From positions 372,001-436,000 of the forward strand of contig JAHCAU010000002.1 in assembly GCA_019634715.1 (NCBI GenBank): a stretch of 64,000 nt of DNA, read 5' to 3'. Positions 16,411-25,205 of this stretch are shown here, in pieces (position 1 is the stretch's first letter; every line of letters starts with the position of its first letter). Under the pieces are notes generated by a model, which was given only the letters and a program-made list of their open reading frames with translations, did no database searches and was not told the origin of the DNA. The position numbers and the translations under genes are program-made. This DNA comes from Lysobacter sp. GTDB lineage: Bacteria > Pseudomonadota > Gammaproteobacteria > Xanthomonadales > Xanthomonadaceae.

Positions 16411-16668
16411 TCAGCCAACCAGCTTCTTGACCTGGTCGATGTACTTCTTCATCGCGTCGTCCTTCGAAGTGCCCTTGAGCTTGGCCCAGGCTTCGTACTT
16501 GGCCGTGCCGACGAAATCGAAGAAGCCCGGCTTGTCGCCGTGCACGTCGCCCTCGGCACCCTGCTTGTAGAGGGCGTAGAGGCGGAGCAGGGTGTCGTTG
16601 TCGGGGCGTTCGGACAGGCCCTGGACGTCCTTGGCGGCTTGCTCGAACAGCTTCTGCAGATCGGACAT
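16411..16668 (-). CDS. acyl-CoA-binding protein (ACBP)
   Basis: An 85-residue four-helix protein with the ACBP signature: FEQAAKDVQGL near the N-terminus, LRLYALYKQGAEGDV at about 28-42 and KYEAWAKLKGTSKDDA at about 57-72, with the conserved Tyr/Lys residues that grip the acyl-CoA headgroup. It buffers and delivers long-chain acyl-CoA in the cytoplasm. It is divergent from the fatty acyl-CoA reductase (200 bases between starts) and upstream of a TetR regulator. ACBPs are widespread in eukaryotes but patchy in bacteria. Confidence 0.93.
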   Translation of the reverse strand: MSDLQKLFEQAAKDVQGLSERPDNDTLLRLYALYKQGAEGDVHGDKPGFFDFVGTAKYEAWAKLKGTSKDDAMKKYIDQVKKLVG

Positions 16669-16867
16669 GGTTTCGGTTCCTCCGTCGATGCGGCATGACA
16701 GCATGGGCCGGGCCGGCGGGTCAATACGATGGCGTCCGGCGAGCGCGGAGCATGCACCGGGCGGGTGTCGCCGGACCCTACGGCGGCGGATTGTTCTTGC
16801 CCGCCGGCTCTGGCAACTTACCCGCTTCGGACCGCGCCGCGGGCCTGATCCCAATGAGGGCAAGGAT

Positions 16868-18871
16868 ATGAGCTATTTCGTGACTGGCGCCACCGGATTC
16901 ATCGGTCGCTACCTCGTCGGCAACCTGCTCAGGCGCAAGGGCACGATCTACGTGCTGGTGCGCAAGGATTCGCAGAAGAAGTTCGACGCGCTGGCGAAGA
17001 AGCAGGGCTGGGATCCGAAACGCGTGGTCGCGGTGCATGGCGACATGACCGCCGCGAAGTGCGGCGTGTCCGCTGCCCAGCTCAAGACGCTGACCGGCAA
17101 GGTCAAGCATTTCTTCCACCTGGCCGCGATCTACGACCTCACCGCCAGCGCCGACAGCCAGCGCAAGGCGAACGTCGACGGCACCCAGAACGCGCTCGAC
17201 CTCGCGGCTGCCATCGGCGCTGGCCCCGCATCTTCGATCGTGTTCCATCACACCAGTTCGATCGCCGCGGCCGGCCTGTACCCGGGCATCTTCCGCGAGG
17301 ACATGTTCGACGAGGCAGAGGGCCTGGACGACCCCTACCTGCGCACCAAGCACGACTCCGAAGGCCTGGTCCGTCGCGAGAAGCGCATCAAGTGGCGCAT
17401 CTACCGCCCCGGCATGGTCGTCGGTCACTCGCAGACCGGCGAGATCGACAAGATCGACGGCCCTTACTACTTCTTCACCCTGCTCAAGAAGATGCGCGAG
17501 ATGCTGCCGCCGTGGATGCCGATGCTGGGCGTCGAGGGCGGGCGGATCAACGTGGTGCCGGTGGATTTCGTCGCCGACGCCATGGACCACATCGCGCACA
17601 AGCCGAAGCTCGACGGGCACTGTTTCCACCTGGTCGATCCCGAGCCGATGCGCGTCGGCGAGGTGCTGAATACGTTTGCACGCGCCGGGCATGCGCCCGA
17701 AATGACCATGCGCCTGGACGCGCGCATGTTCGCCTTCGTGCCCAGCGGCATCCGCGGCGCGGTCGGCAGCCTGCCGCCGGTGAAGCGTTTCGTCGGCATG
17801 CTGCTGCGCGACTTCAAGATCCCGAAGGAAGTGCTGAAGTTCATCACCTATCCCACGCGCTTCGACAACCGCGAGACCGAGCGCGCGCTCAAGGGCAGCG
17901 GCATCGCCGTGCCGAAGCTGGACACCTACGCCTGGCGCCTGTGGGACTACTGGGAACGCCACCTCGACCCGGACTTGTTCATCGACCGCAGCCTGAAGGG
18001 ACGCGTGAGGGGCAAGGTCGTGGTGATCACCGGCGGTTCGTCGGGCATCGGCCTCTCGACCGCCCAGCGCGTGGCCGAGGCCGGCGCGACCACGATCATC
18101 GTGGCCCGCGGCGAGGAGGAACTGTTCAAGGCGCGCGACGAGATGAAGGCCAAGGGCGGCAAGGTCTTCGCCTACACTGCCGATCTCGCGGACATGGCCG
18201 ACTGCGATCGACTGGTCGCGACCATCCTCAAGGAGCATGGCCACGTCGACATCCTGATCAACAACGCGGGTCGTTCGATCCGTCGTTCGATCGAACTCAG
18301 CTACGATCGCTTCCACGATTTCGAGCGCACGATGCAACTGAACTACTTCGGCTGCCTGCGCCTGATCATGGGCTGCATGCCGACGATGGTGCAGCGCCGG
18401 AAAGGCCACATCATCAACATCAGTTCGATCGGCGTGCTGGCCAGTTCCCCGCGTTTCTCGGCCTACGTGGCCTCGAAGGCCGCGCTGGACGCCTTCAGCC
18501 GCTGCGCGCAGGGCGAACTGTCCGGCAAGGGCATCAGCTTCACCACGATCAACATGCCGCTGGTGCGTACGCCGATGATCGCCCCGACCAAGATGTACGA
18601 AAGCGTGCCGACGCTCAGCCCGGACGAGGCGGCCGATCTGGTCGTCAAGGGCATCATCGAAAAGCCCAGCCGCATCGCGACGCGTCTGGGCATCTTCTCG
18701 GCGCTGCTCAACGCGGTCGCGCCGAAGGCCTACGAGGTCATCATGAGCACAGCGTTCGAACTGTTCCCCGATTCGGCGGCGGCCAAGGGCGACCGGAAGG
18801 CGCTCAAGGAGGAGCAGCCCAGCCAGGAACAGATCGCCTTCGCGGCGCTGATGCGCGGCGTGCACTGGTAA
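16868..18871 (+). CDS. two-domain, alcohol-forming fatty acyl-CoA reductase
   Basis: A 667-residue fusion of two NAD(P)-binding reductase domains. Domain 1 is an extended SDR (TGATGFIG at 6-13, catalytic Tyr157/Lys161 in YLRTK, RPGMVVGHS); domain 2 is a classical SDR (TGGSSGIG at 388-395, NNAG, Tyr533/Lys537 in YVASK). The whole layout, and phrases such as RKANVDGT, DFERTMQLNYFG and RFSAYVASK, closely match the Marinobacter enzyme (Maqu_2220 type) that reduces acyl-CoA through the aldehyde to fatty alcohol; this comparison is from memory. Domain 2 would reduce acyl-CoA, domain 1 the aldehyde. Its neighbours (ACBP, TetR, phasins) fit a role in lipid storage or wax precursors. GAT-AAGGAT precedes the ATG. 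Confidence 0.88.
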   Translation: MSYFVTGATGFIGRYLVGNLLRRKGTIYVLVRKDSQKKFDALAKKQGWDPKRVVAVHGDMTAAKCGVSAAQLKTLTGKVKHFFHLAAIYDLTASADSQRKANVDGTQNALDLAAAIGAGPASSIVFHHTSSIAAAGLYPGIFREDMFDEAEGLDDPYLRTKHDSEGLVRREKRIKWRIYRPGMVVGHSQTGEIDKIDGPYYFFTLLKKMREMLPPWMPMLGVEGGRINVVPVDFVADAMDHIAHKPKLDGHCFHLVDPEPMRVGEVLNTFARAGHAPEMTMRLDARMFAFVPSGIRGAVGSLPPVKRFVGMLLRDFKIPKEVLKFITYPTRFDNRETERALKGSGIAVPKLDTYAWRLWDYWERHLDPDLFIDRSLKGRVRGKVVVITGGSSGIGLSTAQRVAEAGATTIIVARGEEELFKARDEMKAKGGKVFAYTADLADMADCDRLVATILKEHGHVDILINNAGRSIRRSIELSYDRFHDFERTMQLNYFGCLRLIMGCMPTMVQRRKGHIINISSIGVLASSPRFSAYVASKAALDAFSRCAQGELSGKGISFTTINMPLVRTPMIAPTKMYESVPTLSPDEAADLVVKGIIEKPSRIATRLGIFSALLNAVAPKAYEVIMSTAFELFPDSAAAKGDRKALKEEQPSQEQIAFAALMRGVHW

Positions 18872-18899
18872 GCGCCCGGGATCCATGCCCTGGAAACGC

Positions 18900-18925
18900 G
18901 AAAGGCAGCCGCGAGGCTGCCTTTC
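18900..18925 (+). terminator. terminator of the fatty acyl-CoA reductase gene
   Basis: Perfect 11-base arms 18900-18910 and 18915-18925 with a GCGA tetraloop, 28 bases after the stop. The second arm ends TTTC followed by GTCTT. Confidence 0.8.
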
Positions 18926-19108
18926 GTCTTGCCGCAAGCGCCGCACGGCGAATAAAAGAAACCCGTCGATCGGAAGCCGTGAGGGGAGGGGAGCTTACGG
19001 ACTTCGTGCTGGATCGACGGGTCAAGCGGCAGGATCGCTGCCGAAGGGACGTCGCTTGCGCGACGAGAGAGAGTGGGGAAGGAAGTGCTGGTATTCCGGG
19101 AGTGAGGC

Positions 19109-19678
19109 TCAGGCGTCCTGGGACTCGGCGGCGGCCTTGGCCTTGCGCGGTGCGCGCTTGGCGACCTTCTTCGCCGGCGTCCTGGCGACCTTCGGGGCCT
19201 TGGCTGCCTGTTTGGCGGCCGGTTTGCGCTTCGCGGCCGGGGCGCCGCCCTGGCGACGCAGTTCGGCGGTCAGGGTTTCGACGCGGTCGCTGAGGTCGTT
19301 GAGGTCTTCGCGGCTCGGCACGCCAAGCTTGACCAGGGCGCGCTGGACGCGCTCTTCGAAGACCTTTTCCAGCTTGTCCCAGGTGTCGGTGGCGCGCTCG
19401 CGGGCCTGGCCGACGCGGTTCTCGACGGCGTCGCGGACCACTTCGGCGCGGCCGCCTGCGAACTTGCGCACGGTCTGCTCCAGGCCCATGCCTTCCTTGA
19501 CCAGGCCCTCGAAGAGCTTGGTGCCCTCGGCCTGGGCGCGGGAGAAGGCGCCGACGCCGGCGAGCCAGATCTGCTGCGCGGATTCGCTGAGGCTCTTCGA
19601 CAGACGCTCGGCTTCGGCCTGCGATCCGGTGGCCTTGGCGGTGGTCTTCTTCGACGCGGTCTTCTTGAACTTGGCCAT
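19109..19678 (-). CDS. polyhydroxyalkanoate granule-associated protein (phasin, PhaI/PhaF-like)
   Basis: A 189-residue protein with a Lys/Thr-rich start, then the phasin helix region (SESAQQIWLAGVGAFSRAQAEGTKLFEGLVKEG in outline: QIWLAGVGAFSRAQ at about 37-50), a helical middle with VENRVGQARERATDTWDKLEK, and a Lys/Ala/Pro-rich C-terminal tail (AAKRKPAAKQAAKAPK) typical of the PhaF DNA-binding tail. It coats storage granules. GGAGGG lies four bases before the ATG at 19678. It is the fuller paralogue of the phasin-like gene at 14913. Confidence 0.85.
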   Translation of the reverse strand: MAKFKKTASKKTTAKATGSQAEAERLSKSLSESAQQIWLAGVGAFSRAQAEGTKLFEGLVKEGMGLEQTVRKFAGGRAEVVRDAVENRVGQARERATDTWDKLEKVFEERVQRALVKLGVPSREDLNDLSDRVETLTAELRRQGGAPAAKRKPAAKQAAKAPKVARTPAKKVAKRAPRKAKAAAESQDA

Positions 19679-19816
19679 GTGCCCTCCAAGCGGGCAGGTG
19701 ATCGATTGCGCGACAGAATGCGCGTCGTGTCTAGAGTATTCACACGAGGTTGCGCGCATGCGACAGCGCTGCGCGCGCTGTGGGCGTGCGGCGCACGCAG
19801 CCGTCGGCCGGGACGA

Positions 19817-21103
19817 TCAGCCGCGGCCGCGCCTGCGGATCAGGTGTTCGGTTTCGTCCAGCGCGCGGCGCAGGCGGGCGGTGGTCTCGGTGCTGCGCGG
19901 CGGTGGCTTGCCGAGGCCGGTGAGCACGGTGCGGTGCCGGTCTTCGAGGATGTCGTGGCGCAGGCGGATGCCATGCGCGGCGAGCACCGGCTCCAGCGAC
20001 GCGGCGCGTTGTCGCAGGTCCTGCAGGGTGTTGCGGTAGCCGAGCTGGCAGAGTCGGCGGCGGCTGCCGAAGCTGAAGGCGTTGGTGAAGAACATCTCGC
20101 CGTCGTTGGCGTTGGGTTCGAAGATCAACTGGTCGATGTCGGGATACTGCTGGGCGTACTTCGCCAGGCCCACCTGCATTCGGGACTGCAGCAGGGTGCG
20201 GAAGGTCTGCGACATCACCGCCGGCAGGCCGCCCTGCCAGATGCGGTGCGGGTCGATGTTGCCGTGACGGCCGGCGTCGCTGTCGACCTTGGTCGAATCG
20301 AACGGCACCAGCGGGTTGATGCCGATCAGCAGGTCCACGCCACGTTCCAGCAGCACCGAGGCGTGCATGGTGCGGCGCAGGGCGCCGTCGACGTAATGCC
20401 GGCCGCGGACTTCCACCGGCGGATACAGGCCGGGGAGGGCGGCGCTGGCCTGGACGGCCCGGGAAATCGGGATGTCGCGCCAGTCTTCGCCGCCGAAGCG
20501 CACGGCTTCGCCGCTGTCGAGGTCCACGGCGACCACGAACAGTTCGCGGTCGAGCTTGCGGAAGTCGTTGGTGCGGCCGCGACGGGAGAAGATCTCGCGC
20601 AGGAAGCGCTCGATCTCGCTGTTGTCGAACAGGCCTGTGGGCACGGCGCTGCCGAAGCGGATCATGAAGTCCGAGAGCCTGGACTCGCGCGGGCCGAGCA
20701 GGCTGGCCCACCATTCGAAGGTCAGACGCGGCAGCACCGAGGCGCGGCGCAGGTATTCGTACACGGCCGGGCGCAGGAAGGTCTCGGGCCGGAAGCGCAC
20801 GTCGTCGCTGTCGCCGGTGATGAAGATCCGGCACATCTCGGCGGTGGTCAGGCGGTTGACGAGGCCGGCGGCGAGAAAGGCGCCGCTGCTGACGCCGACG
20901 TAGCAGTCCATCCGGGTCAGGTCGATGCCGTCGAGGGCTTCGTCGAGGGCGCGCAGGGCGCCGAGCTCGTACATCGCGCCGATCGGGCCGCCGCCGGCGA
21001 TGGCGAGGCCGATGCGGGCGGAGGACGGGACGGATTTGGCGGGTGTGCGGCGGCCGGTGCGGGCCGGGGCGGTGCGCCGGGTGGCGGCGTGGAGTGAGAG
21101 CAT
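19817..21103 (-). CDS. patatin-like phospholipase/lipid hydrolase
   Basis: A 428-residue predicted serine lipid hydrolase with the patatin Ser-Asp dyad: glycine-rich oxyanion loop AIAGGGPIG at about 34-42, nucleophile Ser72 in GVSSG, and Asp in YVDGALRR near 240. The first ~28 residues are basic and not a clear signal peptide, so it is probably cytoplasmic; the C-terminal third is outside the patatin core. Lying among granule proteins it may act on intracellular lipid or storage granules, but phospholipid substrates are equally possible. Confidence 0.85.
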   Translation of the reverse strand: MLSLHAATRRTAPARTGRRTPAKSVPSSARIGLAIAGGGPIGAMYELGALRALDEALDGIDLTRMDCYVGVSSGAFLAAGLVNRLTTAEMCRIFITGDSDDVRFRPETFLRPAVYEYLRRASVLPRLTFEWWASLLGPRESRLSDFMIRFGSAVPTGLFDNSEIERFLREIFSRRGRTNDFRKLDRELFVVAVDLDSGEAVRFGGEDWRDIPISRAVQASAALPGLYPPVEVRGRHYVDGALRRTMHASVLLERGVDLLIGINPLVPFDSTKVDSDAGRHGNIDPHRIWQGGLPAVMSQTFRTLLQSRMQVGLAKYAQQYPDIDQLIFEPNANDGEMFFTNAFSFGSRRRLCQLGYRNTLQDLRQRAASLEPVLAAHGIRLRHDILEDRHRTVLTGLGKPPPRSTETTARLRRALDETEHLIRRRGRG

Positions 21104-21210
21104 GCAGGCGATACGGAAGAGTCCGGTCGAGTGTAGCCCAAAGACCGTTCACGGACCGTTGCGCTGCAGCAAGCCTTGTTCCCGCGCCGGTGCGCCCCGA
21201 TCATCCGGAC

Positions 21211-22014
21211 ATGAAGATCGTCACGCCCGACCTGGCCCACGGCCGCCGTCGTCTCGACAAGCGGACGCTGGCCACCGCACTGGCCCGGCGCCTGGCCTGG
21301 CACCAGGCGGTGCACGACCCGGTGCGTGAACCCCGCAACGGCCTTCGCTGGCTGCCCGAACTGCGCCGCTGGCAGGCGGCGCGACTCGCGGCGAGCTTCG
21401 AAGGCTTCATGATCGATCCGCGGCGGCGACCGGCGGCGGAATTCTTTCTGACCGATCTCTACGGCGACCGCGACTTCAGCCGCCGCGACGGCGACATCGC
21501 GCGGATCGTGCCGAAGATGCAGAAGCTGCTGCCGCAGGGGCTGCTGGAGACGCTGGCGGACGCCATCGAACTGGGTGCGCTGAGCCATGCGTTCGACCTG
21601 CGCATGGCCGAAACCCTGCAGCGGCTGGCACCGCGCAGGACCACGCTGGATGACGACCTGTACGGCCGTGCCTATCGGGAGGTGGGCCGGCCGCGGCTGC
21701 GCGCGCACCAGATCGACCTGATCGTGGTCGCGGGCTTCGGCCTGGGCCATGCACTGCGGACCCGGGGTGTGGCCACTTTGCTGGCGGTACTGCGCGGTCC
21801 CGCGCGCGCCGCCGGCCTGGGCGAGCTGCAGTCCTTCCTGGAGCGGGGCTTCGGCGCCTACGCGAAGCTGGAGGACGTGGGGGCGTTCATCGCCGACATC
21901 GAGCGCAGCGAGCGCGAGGTCTCGCGACGCCTGTTCGCCGGTCATCCGCAACCGTTCGAGCCGCTGCCGGATGCGCACCCGCCGTCCGGGGCGCGCCGCA
22001 TGCGCAATCGCTGA
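21211..22014 (+). CDS. conserved protein of unknown function
   Basis: A 267-residue cytoplasmic, helical, Arg-rich protein. A distinctive stretch FFLTDLYGDRDFSRRD (about residues 77-92) followed by ARIVPKMQKLLP recurs, as far as I remember, in proteobacterial proteins of unknown role. No cofactor or catalytic motif is recognised. It is divergent from the patatin gene with 107 bases between the starts. Confidence 0.65.
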   Translation: MKIVTPDLAHGRRRLDKRTLATALARRLAWHQAVHDPVREPRNGLRWLPELRRWQAARLAASFEGFMIDPRRRPAAEFFLTDLYGDRDFSRRDGDIARIVPKMQKLLPQGLLETLADAIELGALSHAFDLRMAETLQRLAPRRTTLDDDLYGRAYREVGRPRLRAHQIDLIVVAGFGLGHALRTRGVATLLAVLRGPARAAGLGELQSFLERGFGAYAKLEDVGAFIADIERSEREVSRRLFAGHPQPFEPLPDAHPPSGARRMRNR

Positions 22015-22048
22015 GCAGCGCTGCCGGGCAAACGGGCAACGCTGCGGC

Positions 22049-22324
22049 TCAGTTGAAGCGTTCGTCGAGCACGCGGCGGATTTCCTGCTCGATCGAGTCC
22101 TTGAACATCGCGACGAGGAAGCCGAGCTTGGCGGTGACGTGCAGGTCCTTCGGCGACAGCGCGATCCGGCCGTCCACGCCGGAGCGGCTGAAGTGCAGGG
22201 TGTCGGCATCCCATTCCCAGGTGAAGTCGAAGCGCTCGGCCAGCTTCCCGGCGACCTCCTCGATCGCCTTGCGCGCCTTCGGCAGCGGCAGGGAGTGCGG
22301 GTGGTGGATGTCGATACCGGACAT
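22049..22324 (-). CDS. polyhydroxyalkanoic acid system family protein (PHA_gran_rgn)
   Basis: A 91-residue protein that opens with MSGIDIHHPHSLPLPKARKAIEEVA (in outline HHPHSL-x-KAR) and has the FTWEWDADTLHFSRSGVDGRI core, the pattern of the PHA_gran_rgn family found near polyhydroxyalkanoate genes. The biochemical role is unknown. A GGAG-type site precedes the ATG at 22324. It is convergent to the preceding hypothetical gene. Confidence 0.82.
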   Translation of the reverse strand: MSGIDIHHPHSLPLPKARKAIEEVAGKLAERFDFTWEWDADTLHFSRSGVDGRIALSPKDLHVTAKLGFLVAMFKDSIEQEIRRVLDERFN

Positions 22325-22430
22325 GGACTCTCCTGATGCGGCGCGCTGCGGATGGTCCGCGAGTCTAACGCCAGCGCCCTTGTCGAATCGAGCCTTCAAC
22401 GACGGGGCGTGCATGTTAGATTGCGTGCCG

Positions 22431-23225
22431 ATGGAAGGCCTGAAGCTCCGGTTCCCCGAACACCACCACCCCGAAATGCCGCTGGGTCCCGGCGTGCACG
22501 GCATCGGGCGCATCGGCGATACCGTCGGCCTGGTGGGCGATGGCGACGCGCCGGCGATCCGCCTGTTCGTCGACCGTCGCGGCGTGTGGATGACCGTGGC
22601 CGACGGTGCCCGCGGCATCCACGTCAACGGCCGGCCGGTGCAGCGCATGGCGATGCTGCGCCTGGGCGATGCGATCTATCTCGACGGCGTGGAAATGGTG
22701 CTGGCCTCGTCGCGGCGGGTCGAACCGCTGCCCGATGCCCTGCGCCACGTGCCCGGCGAGTTCCGCGGCGATTGCCGGGTGGTCGTGCGCGGCGTCGGCG
22801 GCCGCCACCATGGCCGCAGCTTCACCCTGGAGGCGCCGCGCCTGGTCGGCCGCAGCGACGAGGCCGACATCCGCATCGACGACGCGGACTTCGCCGAGCG
22901 GCATGCACGCATCGAGATGATCGGCAACCGCATCGTGCTGCGCGACCTCGGCAGCGGCGATGGCAGCCTGGTCAACGGCGAACCGGTCCGCGACGCGGTG
23001 CTCAGGCCGGGTGACCAGATCGTGTTCGACCTGCACCATCGTTTCGTGATCGAAGCGCCGTCGACGGCGCCCTCGCCGCCGACCCGCCCCGTGGAAGAAC
23101 CCGACGACATCGAACTGCCGCTGGCGACGCCGCCTCGACGTGGCCATCGCCTGCCGTGGCTGCTGCTGGCGGCGCTGATGCTGGCCGGCGCGATCTCGGC
23201 CCTGCTGCTGCTCGGTGGCGACTGA
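22431..23225 (+). CDS. FHA-domain membrane-anchored protein
   Basis: A 264-residue protein. A Forkhead-associated phosphothreonine-binding domain lies at about residues 128-206 with the usual residues (LVGRSDEADIRI, then FAERHARIE and LVNGEPV). The first ~95 residues look like a degenerate FHA fold (IHVNGRPV, LGDAIYLDG). One transmembrane helix at about 239-260 anchors the C-terminus, so the domains face the cytoplasm. The ATG at 22431 is chosen because a TAGATT -10 box ends nine bases before it, which would give a near-leaderless transcript; an ATG at 22413 lies inside that box. Partner kinase not in this window. Confidence 0.8.
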   Translation: MEGLKLRFPEHHHPEMPLGPGVHGIGRIGDTVGLVGDGDAPAIRLFVDRRGVWMTVADGARGIHVNGRPVQRMAMLRLGDAIYLDGVEMVLASSRRVEPLPDALRHVPGEFRGDCRVVVRGVGGRHHGRSFTLEAPRLVGRSDEADIRIDDADFAERHARIEMIGNRIVLRDLGSGDGSLVNGEPVRDAVLRPGDQIVFDLHHRFVIEAPSTAPSPPTRPVEEPDDIELPLATPPRRGHRLPWLLLAALMLAGAISALLLLGGD

Positions 23226-23242
23226 ACGGGCCTGTCCGTTCA
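23223..23242. terminator. short hairpin between convergent FHA and msrQ genes
   Basis: Perfect seven-base arms 23223-23229 and 23236-23242 that contain the stop codons of both genes. Weak as a terminator; no T run. Confidence 0.35.
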
Positions 23243-23869
23243 GGCCGGGCGTCTTCCCGGCGCCTTCCGCCAGCGCCACCACAGCCGCCACCCCAGCAAA
23301 ACGGCCAGGATACCGGCGTACAGCGCCGGCTCGCGGATGTCGGACTTCACCAGCCACCAGAAATGCAGCACCGCGAGCACGGCGATGGCGTAGACCAGCT
23401 TGTGCAGGACCGCCCAGCGCTTGCCGAGGCGGCGGATCCAGCCCGTGGTCGAGGTCACCGCCAGCGGGACCAGCAGCAGCCAGGCCGCGAAGCCGACGGT
23501 GATGTAGGGCCGCTTCACGATCTCCTCGAAGATCTGCAGCCAGTAGCCGCGCAGGTCGAGCACCAGATAGGCCGCCAGGTGCAGGCTGGCGTAGGCGAAG
23601 GCATACAGGCCGAGCATGCGCCGGAAGCGGATCAGCACCGGTTGGCCGCTGAGCTGGCGCAGCGGCGTCACCGCGAGCGCGATCAGCAGGAAACGCAGCG
23701 CCCAGATCCCGAGGCGATGCTCGATCTCGGCCACCGGGTCCGCGCCGAGCGCATCGCTGCCGGTGCGGTACACGTCCCAGAACTGCCAGGCGAGAATCGC
23801 CAGCGGTGTCAGGCACAGGGCGTGGACCAGGGTTTTCGCGGCGACGAGACGCCCGGATGTTCCTGGCAT
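23240..23869 (-). CDS. msrQ: MsrQ, haem-binding membrane subunit of the MsrPQ system
   Basis: A 209-residue inner-membrane protein of the ferric reductase-like family with six hydrophobic segments and the expected haem-ligand histidines (IEHRLGIWALR, SLHLAAYL, LHKLVY and LHFWW). MsrQ takes electrons from the quinone pool or from a flavin reductase and passes them to periplasmic MsrP. Its ATG shares one base with the stop of msrP, so the two are translationally coupled. Confidence 0.93.
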   Translation of the reverse strand: MPGTSGRLVAAKTLVHALCLTPLAILAWQFWDVYRTGSDALGADPVAEIEHRLGIWALRFLLIALAVTPLRQLSGQPVLIRFRRMLGLYAFAYASLHLAAYLVLDLRGYWLQIFEEIVKRPYITVGFAAWLLLVPLAVTSTTGWIRRLGKRWAVLHKLVYAIAVLAVLHFWWLVKSDIREPALYAGILAVLLGWRLWWRWRKAPGRRPA

Positions 23870-24849
23870 CAGAACCACTTCCTCAAGTCGAGTCCCTTGT
23901 ACATCCCCGCCACCTGCGGCGCGTAGCCGTTGAACAGGCGGGTCGGGATCCGTTCGGCGAACAGCTTGCTGGCGCTGCCGCTGATCCTGCGCTCGGTCTT
24001 CTGGCTCCAGCGCGGATGGTCGACATCGGGATTGACGTTGCTGAAGAACCCGTACTCGCTCGGCTGCAGGTCGTTCCACGCGGTCTTGGGCATGGCCTCG
24101 ACGAAGCGGATCTCCACGATCGACTTGATGCTCTTGAAGCCGTATTTCCACGGCACGACCAGGCGCACCGGCGCGCCGTTCTGCTGCGGCAGCGGCTTGC
24201 CGTAGAGGCCGGTGGCGAGCAGGGTGAGCGGGTGCATGGCCTCGTCGATGCGCAGGCCCTCGCGGTAGGGCCAGTCGATCGAATCCACGCGCACGCCCGG
24301 CATCTGCTTCGGGTCGGCGAGGGTGGTGAAGGCCACGTACTTCGCCTTCGAGGTCGGCTCGAAGCGCTTGAGCACGTCCCCCAGCGGCACGCCCAGCCAC
24401 GGGATCACCATCGACCAGCCTTCGACGCAGCGCAGCCGGTAGACGCGTTCCTCGGGCGTGAGGCCCTTGATCAGGTCGGTGAGGTCGAGCTTGCCGGGCT
24501 TCGCGCATTCCCCGCCGACCACCACGGTCCACGGCTTCGTGACCAGGGTCTTGCGCGCCTTCGACGGGTCGGCCTTGTCGGTGCCGAACTCGTAGAAGTT
24601 GTTGTAGGTCGTCACGTCCTCGTAGCGGGTCAGGGCCTCGTCGGTGCGGAAGCCGGACTTGGCTTGCGCGGGCGTGATGGCCGTCTTCGGAGGGGCGGGC
24701 GGTTCGGCCTCGGCGCAGCCGGACAGGGCGAGCGTCGGAGCCGCGGCCAGCAGGCCGAGCAGGCGACGGCGATCGCGGTAGACCGCTTCGTCGGTGATCT
24801 CGCTGGCGGGGATGCGCAGGGCGTCGCGAAGGGAGCGGGACTGGGGCAT
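23869..24849 (-). CDS. msrP: MsrP, periplasmic methionine sulfoxide reductase catalytic subunit
   Basis: A 326-residue molybdoenzyme of the sulfite-oxidase fold that repairs oxidised methionine in periplasmic proteins. A Tat-type signal ([12 protein letters not shown], residues 27-38) ends in ALSGC. The molybdenum ligand is Cys141 in [29 protein letters not shown] is the conserved cofactor-binding tail of the family. GGAG lies eight bases before the ATG at 24849; an upstream ATG at 24900 would add 17 residues without a ribosome site. Confidence 0.95.
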   Translation of the reverse strand: MPQSRSLRDALRIPASEITDEAVYRDRRRLLGLLAAAPTLALSGCAEAEPPAPPKTAITPAQAKSGFRTDEALTRYEDVTTYNNFYEFGTDKADPSKARKTLVTKPWTVVVGGECAKPGKLDLTDLIKGLTPEERVYRLRCVEGWSMVIPWLGVPLGDVLKRFEPTSKAKYVAFTTLADPKQMPGVRVDSIDWPYREGLRIDEAMHPLTLLATGLYGKPLPQQNGAPVRLVVPWKYGFKSIKSIVEIRFVEAMPKTAWNDLQPSEYGFFSNVNPDVDHPRWSQKTERRISGSASKLFAERIPTRLFNGYAPQVAGMYKGLDLRKWF

Positions 24850-25205
24850 GGGAACTCCGTGGGCTGGGGGTGCCGGCGGCCGATCTGCGGGAAGCAGCAT
24901 CGCATGGCGTCACGGTGCTTGGAGGCGGATACCGGTTCTCCGGTTGCGCGTGGCGCGCAGGCCGTTGCAGGCATCGTTCACCTTGCGGCCGACAATGGGC
25001 TTCCCGATGTGGTTTCGCATGAAACGGTTGCGTACGGAACCATTCCGGCGCCGTTTCGCATCGCTACCGGCATGAGCAGGGACGGTCCTCCGACGGAAAA
25101 GGATGCGCGTGATCGGCAAATGGCGAATCGGCATTTGCCCGATGCACACAAGGATGGTGCGCTGCGGCATACTCGGGGGCCTTTCGCCAGCCCATGGAAC
25201 CCCCG
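24850..25205. other. 356-base divergent region between msrP and serC
   Basis: No gene is seen. It contains nested inverted repeats: GAAACGG at 25021-25027 against CCGTTTC at 25051-25057 with GGAACCATTCC in the loop, and GTTTC/GAAAC around 25013-25025. These could form an RNA fold or a protein site ahead of serC. A CATACT -10-like box at 25168-25173 has no good -35. Confidence 0.4.
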
